Below are positions 8,165 through 15,148 of a stretch of DNA of 64,000 bases, piece by piece. The translations under genes were made by a program, and so were the position numbers. The stretch is from CAYONP01 sp964405335 (lineage in GTDB: Bacteria > Armatimonadota > UBA10988): NCBI GenBank assembly GCA_964405335.1, contig CAYONP010000020.1:1-64000 (forward strand), written 5' to 3'. Numbering within the stretch: the stretch's first letter is position 1; each line of letters opens with the position of its first letter. Under the pieces are notes generated by a model that was given only the letters and a program-made list of their open reading frames with translations, did no database searches and was not told where the DNA came from.

Positions 8165-9462
8165 GCATCGCCGACGGCCGGCGCCTGCCGCGGGCGGTGT
8201 TTCGCATCGACCGCGAGCGGATGCGGCAGGGCTGGTACTCCGACCACTACTTCAACAACATCGCGACCATCCTCGGCCACCTGGCCGACGACGGCTACAC
8301 CTTCGCGGGCGAGCACCCCGCCTGCGACGCCGACCTGGCCCGCGGCGTGGCCGTCGGCGACATTCAGGTCGAGCTGCAGTTCTTCTGTCGCCGCGAGCCG
8401 CGGGCCGTCGCCGCGGGGGTCGACCATGCGCTGGCCATTCTGTCCGAGTGCGCCGAGGGCGACCCGGCCGCGCTCGAAGTCGAAGCCGTCCAGGACGGCG
8501 ACCTGCTTCAGCCGTGGCAGCCGGCGCTCCGCGTCCGCGGCCGGTACCGCGACTTCGCCATCCTCGAGACCCCGCTGCTCGGCGCCATGGCCCGCCGCAC
8601 GCGCATCGCCACCAACGTCTACGAGACCTTCATCGCCGCGCGGGGCAAGCCGATCCTGTTCTTCCCCGCGCGGTTCGACATCCACGAGACCCAAGCCGGC
8701 GACGGCTACGCCTACCGCGTCGGCCTCGAGCGCTACAACCTCGACTTTGCCGGCTCGGCTGCACCGGCCATCAGCACCCACGCCCAGGGCGACTGGTGGG
8801 GCCTCACCGGCGGCGGGACCATCGCCCACGCCTACATCCTCAGTTTCTTTGCCGACACCGCCGAGGCGGTGCTGCAGTTCGCCCGCATCCTGCCGCCCGA
8901 GGTGCCACGCATCGCGCTGGTCGACACCAACAACGACTGCGTGACCGACTCGCTGCGCACCGCGCGGCGGCTGTTCGCCGAGTTCCTCGCCCTCCACCGC
9001 GCCGGCCGGCGCGACGAGGCCGAGCGCTACCGCCTGACCGGCGTGCGGGCCGACACCGGCGCCAACCTGCGCGACGCCTGCGTCGAACCGCTCGGCGACC
9101 CGGCGCTCGACTGCGGCGTCAACGCGCGGCTGATCCACCACCTCCGCCGCGCGCTCGACACCGAGGGCGAGGCGATCGCCGTCGCGCCGGGCGAGCGCGA
9201 GCTGGCGCGTACCTATTTCCGCGGGATTAAGATCGTCGCCACCGGCGGGTTCGATCCGGCGCGGATCGAGCAGTTCGAGGCGCTCGGCGTGCCGGTCGAC
9301 ATCTACGGCGTCGGCAGCTCGCTGCTGCGCGGCCGGCACTGCGACTTCACCGCCGACGTGGTGCGGGTGAAGCTCGGCGACGACTGGATCGACATGGCCA
9401 AAGTCGGCCGCCGTCACCTCGACAACCCCGACCTGCGGCCGGTGGCGATGCCGATGGCTTAG
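8161..9462 (+). CDS. Nicotinate phosphoribosyltransferase family protein
   Basis: A 433-aa protein of the type II phosphoribosyltransferase fold shared by NAPRTase and NAMPTase. This family converts nicotinate (or nicotinamide) and PRPP to the mononucleotide in NAD salvage. Supporting motifs are a Tyr-rich N-terminus (WYSDHYFNN), ETPLLGAMARRTRIATN, the active-site region STHAQGDWWGLTGGGTIAHAY, ALVDTNND, GVRADTG and the phosphate loop VATGGFD. It begins with GTG at 8161 overlapping the anti-sigma stop, which places NAD salvage under the sigma-factor operon. Its stop codon lies inside TTAG shared with the convergent dehydrogenase gene. Substrate specificity within the family is not certain. Confidence 0.82.
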   Translation: MSIADGRRLPRAVFRIDRERMRQGWYSDHYFNNIATILGHLADDGYTFAGEHPACDADLARGVAVGDIQVELQFFCRREPRAVAAGVDHALAILSECAEGDPAALEVEAVQDGDLLQPWQPALRVRGRYRDFAILETPLLGAMARRTRIATNVYETFIAARGKPILFFPARFDIHETQAGDGYAYRVGLERYNLDFAGSAAPAISTHAQGDWWGLTGGGTIAHAYILSFFADTAEAVLQFARILPPEVPRIALVDTNNDCVTDSLRTARRLFAEFLALHRAGRRDEAERYRLTGVRADTGANLRDACVEPLGDPALDCGVNARLIHHLRRALDTEGEAIAVAPGERELARTYFRGIKIVATGGFDPARIEQFEALGVPVDIYGVGSSLLRGRHCDFTADVVRVKLGDDWIDMAKVGRRHLDNPDLRPVAMPMA

Positions 9463-10445
9463 CGGCTCCAATCGACCACCACGCCCATCCAGGCCGGGTC
9501 CTTCGCCGCCAGCGACGCGTAGGCCGTGCCGAACTCCTGTGGGGCGATGGTCTGGGTCCAGAGCGGGTCGAGGTCGATGGCGCCGGCGCGTAGCCAGCCG
9601 AACGCGCGGTGCAGGTTGGCCTCGGTCGACGGCCCGCCGGCGGGACTCCCGCGCCGCGGCAGCAGCATCTCCCAGCCACCTCGGACCGTGACGTGGCTCC
9701 AGATGATGCGGCTGAGCAGCGGCGCCAGGTCGACCTGACAAGAGGTGCGCGCGCCGCCCAGGAAGCAGACCTCGCCGCCGGGCGCGGTGCTCGCGAGTGC
9801 CGTGGGAAAGACGTCGGCCCGGCCGGTGGCGTCGACCGACAACGCCGCGCCGGGGGCGAGCCGGGCGATCACGTCGTCGACCGTTGGATCGAGTGTCTCG
9901 GCGCCGCACGACTCCGCGCGGGCGCGACGGGGCGCATCGGGGTCGATGCCCACCGCACGCCGGCCGAACAGGCCCGCGACGCGGACCAGGAACTGGCCGA
10001 CCAGGCCGAGCCCGAACACCGCGACAGGCCCGGGCTGGTGCAGCGGCGCGTGGCAGAACGGCGTCAGCGCGATGTTGATCATCCGGGCGAAACAGGCCGC
10101 GCCGGGCTCCAGATCGTCGACCGGCAGCGCCAGCCCGCCGGCGGCCAACAGCTTGTGCGAAGCGTGGCAGGCCTGGCTGTCGGCCTGCGCGGGGAAGACG
10201 AACACGCGCCGGCCGAGCAGGCCGCCGTCGAGCCCCTCGCCGACGGCCTCAACGCGGCCGACGGCGGTGTAGCCAGGGTAGCCCGGCCGCTCGCGCGCGA
10301 CGTAGTAGCTGGACAGCTCGGTGCCGGGCGAGATCAGGCTCGCCTCGGTGCGCAGGAGCAGCTCGCCGGGGCCCGGGTCGGGCAGCTCGAACGGCTCGAG
10401 CACGATCTGCTCGGGCGAGTAACAGGCGATTCGCCGTCCCGTCAT
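9459..10445 (-). CDS. Medium-chain dehydrogenase/reductase (zinc-type ADH-like)
   Basis: A 328-aa protein with an N-terminal GroES-like domain (SLISPGTELSSYY, YPGYTAVGRVEAVGEG) and a Rossmann domain (VAVFGLGLVGQFLVRVAGLFG, then an acidic residue in GIDPD that favours NAD(H)). The canonical catalytic GHE zinc motif is not evident, and several Cys are not in the structural-zinc spacing, so zinc dependence is uncertain. Substrate unknown; such proteins often sit near sugar-catabolic genes in this type of genome. The ATG at 10445 excludes an upstream extension that overlaps the divergent PhyH gene. It is convergent with, and shares a 4-bp stop with, the phosphoribosyltransferase gene. Confidence 0.8.
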   Translation of the reverse strand: MTGRRIACYSPEQIVLEPFELPDPGPGELLLRTEASLISPGTELSSYYVARERPGYPGYTAVGRVEAVGEGLDGGLLGRRVFVFPAQADSQACHASHKLLAAGGLALPVDDLEPGAACFARMINIALTPFCHAPLHQPGPVAVFGLGLVGQFLVRVAGLFGRRAVGIDPDAPRRARAESCGAETLDPTVDDVIARLAPGAALSVDATGRADVFPTALASTAPGGEVCFLGGARTSCQVDLAPLLSRIIWSHVTVRGGWEMLLPRRGSPAGGPSTEANLHRAFGWLRAGAIDLDPLWTQTIAPQEFGTAYASLAAKDPAWMGVVVDWSR

Positions 10446-10521
10446 GCGCGGCTCCCGCCGCGGGTTACCCCGCCGCCGACATGCCTCCTCCGCCGGACTC
10501 ATACTGCCCGAGGAGCAAGGC

Positions 10522-11400
10522 ATGAGCACGGTGACCGACATCCCTGTCGAGGCGCTCGAAGTCCGCGCCGACGACCTCGACGTCGACCGCGCCGCGGCAA
10601 TCTACCGCGAGCACGGCGCGCTGGTGGTGCGCGGCTTGATGAAGCCCTACCTGGACGCGATTCAGCGCGACATCGAGGCCTCGGCGCAGCAGGCGATTGC
10701 GCTGCTCGGCGAGGCGCGGCAGGTGCCCGAGGGCTGGGTCACCCCCGACGGCACGCTCTTCCTCCCGGCCCCGCCGGGCTTCAGCCGCGACCGGCAGATC
10801 ATGGTCCTCGGCGTCAACTACCAGACCTCGGCGACCTTCTTCCACAGCGCCTTCGACCCGACGATGGTAGCCATTGTGACAGCCATCCTCGGCCCCGATG
10901 TCGAGCTCTTCGGCAACGGCCAGTGCCTTTACAAAGAGCCGGTCGGCGGGCATCCCAAGCACCTGCACCAGGACGAGGCCTACTTCGAGCACCGCCACGA
11001 GGGGCCGTGCGCCTGCCTCAGCTACGTGGTCGACACCGAGCTGGTCAACGGCGCGCTGTACGTGGTGCCCGGTTCGCACCGGCTCGGCTCGCTCAAGCAC
11101 GTCGACACCTTCTCGCACCTCGGCCTCGACGCAGACGAATGGCCGTGGGAGCGGGCGCTGCCAATCTGCGGCCGGGCCGGCGACAGCATCTTCTTCCACG
11201 TCCGGACGATTCACGGCTCGCAGGAGAACCACTCGACCGCCGCGCGCCCGGTGTTCATTCACCGTTACCGCCGGGCGGACGACTACGTGGTTATTTCGGC
11301 CACCTCGACGACCAACCGCGCCGAGGCGGAGCAGCGCGCGGCGGCGGCGCGGAAGGAGAACCAGCGGGGGTTCATGGTGGCGGGGTTTCGGGGGTTTTAG
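10522..11400 (+). CDS. Phytanoyl-CoA dioxygenase (PhyH) family protein
   Basis: A 292-aa member of the Fe(II)/2-oxoglutarate dioxygenases. The facial triad is visible: H149 and D151 in HLHQDEAYF, and H231 in TIHGSQENHS, with R242 following in the position that binds 2-oxoglutarate. The start at 10522 follows GAGGAGCAAGG, an excellent ribosome-binding site. It is divergent from the dehydrogenase gene, with 76 bp between the starts. In PVC-type genomes such proteins act on diverse small molecules, so phytanoyl-CoA is unlikely as the actual substrate. Cytoplasmic, no signal peptide. Confidence 0.88.
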   Translation: MSTVTDIPVEALEVRADDLDVDRAAAIYREHGALVVRGLMKPYLDAIQRDIEASAQQAIALLGEARQVPEGWVTPDGTLFLPAPPGFSRDRQIMVLGVNYQTSATFFHSAFDPTMVAIVTAILGPDVELFGNGQCLYKEPVGGHPKHLHQDEAYFEHRHEGPCACLSYVVDTELVNGALYVVPGSHRLGSLKHVDTFSHLGLDADEWPWERALPICGRAGDSIFFHVRTIHGSQENHSTAARPVFIHRYRRADDYVVISATSTTNRAEAEQRAAAARKENQRGFMVAGFRGF

Positions 11401-11475
11401 GCGGGGCGGTAGCGCTGCCCGCCAGGCCCGGAGGTGACGCGTGTAGGGCGATGGGCCGCGCAGCGGCCCCGACGC

Positions 11476-11697
11476 TCACAGCAGCTCCAGGAACTCCTCC
11501 ACCGTCATTCCGGCATCGCGGATCAGCGCGCGCAGCGTGCCGATGGACAGCTCCTTGTGCTGAGGGACGCAGAGGTTCGCCGTCGCGCCTGGTTTGACCA
11601 TCACAAGGTGGCTGCCGACCTGACCAAGTCGACGCCAGCCCGCCTTGCGAAACGCCTTGGCGGCGTCGCGGCCGGAAATGCCGGCAAGCCGGGCCAT
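11476..11697 (-). CDS. hicA: HicA-type mRNA interferase toxin
   Basis: A 73-aa protein of the YcfA/HicA family with a small double-stranded-RNA-binding-like fold. Visible features are ISGRDAAKAFRKAGW, the catalytic His in GSHLVMVK and the closing helix GTLRALIRDAGMTVEEFL. It should cleave or block mRNA when not neutralised by HicB. The gene order is antitoxin first, then toxin after 7 bp, the less common arrangement but well known in this family. Codon use is less GC-biased than that of neighbouring glycosidase genes. Short stretches with the GTAGGG motif lie on both sides of the pair. Confidence 0.9.
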   Translation of the reverse strand: MARLAGISGRDAAKAFRKAGWRRLGQVGSHLVMVKPGATANLCVPQHKELSIGTLRALIRDAGMTVEEFLELL

Positions 11698-11704
11698 GAC
11701 CGAG

Positions 11705-11917
11705 CTACAGGCTGACCAGGACCGGCGTCAAGCCGGCGTCTGCCAGACCCTCCACCGCCTTCTGGTCCTCCGCCCACAGCCAGGCTTGGATCGCCTCCTT
11801 GATGTTGACCAGCGCCTCGGCCTCGTCATTGCCCTGCGAGACGCAGCCGGGCAGCGCGGGGCAGCGGGCCACCACCCAGCCGTCCTCCGCCTCCTCCAGC
11901 ACCACGTGCCACATCAT
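11705..11917 (-). CDS. hicB: HicB-type antitoxin
   Basis: A 70-aa protein with the HicB partial RNase-H-like fold: EDGWVVARCPALPGCVSQG, followed by EAEALVNIKEAIQAWLW. This part binds and neutralises HicA. There is no recognisable C-terminal DNA-binding domain, so autoregulation, if any, may need another protein. It is the first gene of the pair, on the minus strand. The start could be either Met of the initial ATGATG. Confidence 0.9.
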   Translation of the reverse strand: MMWHVVLEEAEDGWVVARCPALPGCVSQGNDEAEALVNIKEAIQAWLWAEDQKAVEGLADAGLTPVLVSL

Positions 11918-11965
11918 CGCCGTCGTCCTGCCGGGCCGAGGGCCCGTTCCATTGTAGCACCCGCC

Positions 11966-13627
11966 CTACCCCGCCCGCTCCAGCTCCCGCGCCACCGCCT
12001 CGTTCGGCTGGCGGATCTCCTCGGCGCTGCGGATGGTCACGGTCGGAATCGCGCCGAGCTGCTCGTGCAACCTCATCCGCACGCGCTCCTCATCGCTCTT
12101 GCCGCTCAGGCGGCTGTAGCCGAAGGTGCGGCAGAGGTCGCCGTAGAGGAACGCGCCGACCGCCGCGCGGCCACAGCGCTCCAGGCCGTCGGCGCTGGCC
12201 TGCCAACTGCGGAACAGGTGCGCCTGGGCGAAGCTGAGGCCGAGCGTGGTCTCGTTCAGACCCTCGCCGCCGACAGCCAGCCCGCCGCCGAGGCCGGCGA
12301 CTTGGTCGATCAGCCGCGCCATCCCCTCGCTGCTGGTCAGCTCCTCGACCAGGCAGTTGTCGAGGTTGAAACTGCACAGCGTGACGTCGATGAAGACCGT
12401 GTCGGTGTCGAGCCGCTCGGCCGCCGCGAGGATTCGCTCGCAGAGAATGCCGCGCCAGCGCGACAGGCCGGGGTGGACCTTGATCATCACATTCCGCGCG
12501 CGGTTGCGGCTGAGACTGAGGTTGCCGTTCGGCACGCCGATGACCTGCCGCGACTCGTGGTCGTACCCCCAGCCGAGCCGCGTCCGGCCGGTCAGCGAGC
12601 GATACTCGAAATCGCGTACCTGGGCATAGACCGGGTGGGTCGGATCCATGTCGACGCTGTTGGCGTGCGGCATCAGGTGGAAGCCCATCGCCCGCGCCTT
12701 GGCGAAGGTCTCTACCGCCTGCGCCGAGGGCACGTAGTCGGGGTAATTCTGGTCGTAGATGTCGGTCCGCCACTGCGAGTAGTGGATCAGCACGGTGCGC
12801 GGGTCGAGCCGCTCGGCCAGCGCGTCGAGGATCTCGGGGTCGCCGTTGTACCACGACAGCGCGAAGCGGATGTCGCCGTGCCACGGCTTGCGTCGCGCCG
12901 CCTCGCGGTCGAGGTGGTAGGCGCTCCGCAGCCACTCGCGGTAGCGCCCGGCGGGCACCTGCCAGTCGCCGTCGTGGACGTTGATGCGCCAGGTCAGCCC
13001 GCCGGCGGCGCGCTGATCGTGCAGCGGGCCGTGCGCCTCGGTGTCGAAGCCGAGTTCACCACCCGCGATGTCGAGGCCCTTGTAGCGGTAGCGGTCGTCC
13101 CGGCAGTGGACCCAGAACCCGCCCTCGCGGTCCTGCAGGATGACGAACCCGGCCTCCCAGTTGTGCGGCCACTGCCAGCGCTGCTGCAGCAGGGGATCGT
13201 CCAGCGCCAGCCGCGCGCCCTGAAACAACGGCGCGACCAGTTCGAGCCCGGCGCCGATGCCGGGCAGCCGCCAGCGCACCGCGTGAACGCCCGCGCGGCT
13301 CGACTGCGCGGACGGCTCGAGCAGCAGGTCGCCCGTGGCGGGATCCTCGCCGACGGTCAGCACTCCTTCGGCATCCCAGCCGTCGAAGCGGACCTGCGCG
13401 GCGTGGTCATTGAGCCGGTGCAGCGAGATGCTGGCGGCCAGCGGGCCAACCACATCGACCGGCGGCTGGTTGAGGTAGAGCAGCCGCAGCGCCGACCCCT
13501 CGCCGGCGGCGGCGACCAGCTCGGCGCCGGTCGATTTGCTGCGCAACGAGATGAGGAAGCCGCGGCGAATGGTGGCCGTCAGGGTAGCGGTATCGACGTG
13601 GAGCACGTCGTCGCGAATGGTGATCAT
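11966..13627 (-). CDS. DUF6259-like glycosidase-type protein, probably cytoplasmic
   Basis: A 553-aa protein. Residues about 1-230 are beta-sandwich-like (VLHVDTATLTATIRRGF, WRLPGIGAGLELVAPLFQG), and about 250-553 look like a TIM barrel with strands such as RFALSWYNGD, RTVLIHYSQW, FHLMPHANSVD, VFIDVTLCSFN and LAVGGEGLNE. The last resembles a barrel catalytic acid, as in GH families with a GGEGxNE-type loop, but I cannot assign the nucleophile. No signal peptide is obvious. The ATG at 13627 overlaps the VOC gene stop by 4 bp, so it belongs to a minus-strand operon starting at 15077. The DUF assignment is from memory of similar proteins; a search is needed for the exact family. Confidence 0.6.
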   Translation of the reverse strand: MITIRDDVLHVDTATLTATIRRGFLISLRSKSTGAELVAAAGEGSALRLLYLNQPPVDVVGPLAASISLHRLNDHAAQVRFDGWDAEGVLTVGEDPATGDLLLEPSAQSSRAGVHAVRWRLPGIGAGLELVAPLFQGARLALDDPLLQQRWQWPHNWEAGFVILQDREGGFWVHCRDDRYRYKGLDIAGGELGFDTEAHGPLHDQRAAGGLTWRINVHDGDWQVPAGRYREWLRSAYHLDREAARRKPWHGDIRFALSWYNGDPEILDALAERLDPRTVLIHYSQWRTDIYDQNYPDYVPSAQAVETFAKARAMGFHLMPHANSVDMDPTHPVYAQVRDFEYRSLTGRTRLGWGYDHESRQVIGVPNGNLSLSRNRARNVMIKVHPGLSRWRGILCERILAAAERLDTDTVFIDVTLCSFNLDNCLVEELTSSEGMARLIDQVAGLGGGLAVGGEGLNETTLGLSFAQAHLFRSWQASADGLERCGRAAVGAFLYGDLCRTFGYSRLSGKSDEERVRMRLHEQLGAIPTVTIRSAEEIRQPNEAVARELERAG

Positions 13628-14037
13628 GGGTTGCCCTCCTGCGCATGCCATAGCTCGGGCGTGACGAACTCGAGCAGGTTGCCCGCCGGATCGCGGAAGT
13701 AGAGCGAGTAGCGGCCGTCGGACCAGTCGATTTCGTGCTCGACGGGCACGCCGGCGGCGGCGAGCCGTACGCGCCAGGCGTCGATCTCCTGCCGCGTGGC
13801 GGCAAAGGCGAGGTGGCCCGGCCCGCGCGCGCCGTGGCTGGGCGCCTCGCGGCTCAGTTCGGTGACTTCGGCGGCGAAGATCAGCAGCATGTCGTCGCCG
13901 CAGCGGAAGAAACGATGCCGGCCGGGCTCGCAACCCACCAGCTCGAGGCCGAGCACCTGGTGGTAGAACCGCTCGGCGGCGTCGAGGTCGTCGACGTAGA
14001 GGCTGCTCTCGATCACCCGCCCGGCGCGGAGCCTCAT
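13624..14037 (-). CDS. VOC-family (glyoxalase/dioxygenase fold) protein
   Basis: A 137-aa protein with the paired beta-alpha-beta-beta-beta modules of the vicinal oxygen chelate superfamily: VIESSLYVDDLDAAERFYHQVLGLELVG at the start and GRYSLYFRDPAGNLLEFVTPELW at the end. Likely metal ligands are a His in GPGHLAFAA and a Glu in LLEFVTPE. Members include glyoxalase I, resistance proteins and extradiol dioxygenases, and no substrate can be chosen here. It is coupled by 4-bp overlaps to both neighbours. Confidence 0.9.
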   Translation of the reverse strand: MRLRAGRVIESSLYVDDLDAAERFYHQVLGLELVGCEPGRHRFFRCGDDMLLIFAAEVTELSREAPSHGARGPGHLAFAATRQEIDAWRVRLAAAGVPVEHEIDWSDGRYSLYFRDPAGNLLEFVTPELWHAQEGNP

Positions 14038-15077
14038 GGCCGCTCCGCGATCGAGATACCGCGCTCGACGGTCGCCGGCTCGCCGGTCTCGCGGGCGAGT
14101 GATAGCGCCGCCGCCGAGACCGGCCCGCTCGAGGGCAGGCGCCAGCCCTGTTGGCGCGCGCGTAGCGACTCCTGGATCGCGCGCAGTAGCGCCGCCGCGT
14201 TGCGGGCCGTGCCTTCGAACGAGAACTCGTCGTCGTCGCAGACCACTTGCCAGCGCCCGTCGCGCATGCGGCAATCGAGCAGTTCGGCCCAGCCGAGGTG
14301 CCGCCGGCCGCGCCGGTCGCGGACGGTCAGGCCGGTGACGTCGGCCTCGATGCGGCCGGTCGAGCCGACGAGCTGCTTCCAGATCACCAGCCCGAGCCCG
14401 CCCGAGAAGACGCCGAGGAAGATGCTGGCGTGGGCGAGGATGAACAGCCACATGCCGATCCGGCCGGCGCCCGACGGTCCGCCACCGCGCAGGAACAGGC
14501 TGTAGAAGGTGACCAGCCCACCGGTGATCAGCAGCCAGACGGGGATCAGCGCATAGCCGACCAGCGAGCCGCGCCGGCCGCCACAGACCAGATAGCCGTC
14601 GGGCTCGATGCCCAGCCAGCCGGCGATCTGCTCGGCGGGGAGCAGCTCGCCCGCCGGCTCGTCGGCCTCCTGGCGCTGGCCGATGACCGCCTCGACGCGG
14701 CGCAGCAGCCGCGGCCAGGTGGCGATGCCCTGACCGCCGATCAGCTCGCCGTCGCGGGTGACCACGGCGGCGCCGTCACGGCCGGGGCGCACGTCGACCA
14801 TCTGGTCCCACGGCACCCGCCGCGCGGCGCGGAGGTAGTACAGCTCGTGCAGGCCGGCCTCGTCGAGCACCACCGCGCGGCGCTGGCTGCGCAGCCAGCG
14901 CACACCGCCGATGGTGCAGGCCAGCGCGGCGCCCCAGCCGATGAGGCCGAAGAGCAGCCCGATGGCCAACGGCGCCATGAGCAGCGCCGAACCGAAACCG
15001 AGGCCCCAGCAGAAGACGAAGGCACAGCCGGGCCAGCCCTGCGGCAGCTTGAACTGCTGGTCATAGACCTCGCGCAC
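14034..15077 (-). CDS. Integral membrane protein with PH-like cytoplasmic segments
   Basis: A 347-aa protein with about four transmembrane helices in two hairpins: FVFCWGLGFGSALLMAPLAIGLLFGLIGWGAALA near residues 20-55, and LIPVWLLITGGLVTFYSLF plus MWLFILAHASIFLGVFSGGLGLVIW near 180-240. Each hairpin is followed by a domain with PH-like strands (AVVLDEAGLHELYYLRAARRVPWDQMVDV; LTVRDRRGRRHLGWAELLDCRM), where the phrase W-DQ/EL recalls bacterial PH-domain membrane proteins. I do not recognise a specific family. First gene of an operon with the VOC and DUF6259-like genes. Confidence 0.75.
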   Translation of the reverse strand: MREVYDQQFKLPQGWPGCAFVFCWGLGFGSALLMAPLAIGLLFGLIGWGAALACTIGGVRWLRSQRRAVVLDEAGLHELYYLRAARRVPWDQMVDVRPGRDGAAVVTRDGELIGGQGIATWPRLLRRVEAVIGQRQEADEPAGELLPAEQIAGWLGIEPDGYLVCGGRRGSLVGYALIPVWLLITGGLVTFYSLFLRGGGPSGAGRIGMWLFILAHASIFLGVFSGGLGLVIWKQLVGSTGRIEADVTGLTVRDRRGRRHLGWAELLDCRMRDGRWQVVCDDDEFSFEGTARNAAALLRAIQESLRARQQGWRLPSSGPVSAAALSLARETGEPATVERGISIAERP

Positions 15078-15148
15078 CAGCGCCTCCCGGCAGTCATTGT
15101 GCCCGGACCAGAGGCGGCGCGCAACGGCCGGCGCCGCCGCGCGGCGGT

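Noticed and set aside
12090..12935. Arg-rich frame inside the DUF6259-like gene
   Set aside because: Out-of-frame shadow, Arg/Ala-rich, no motif.
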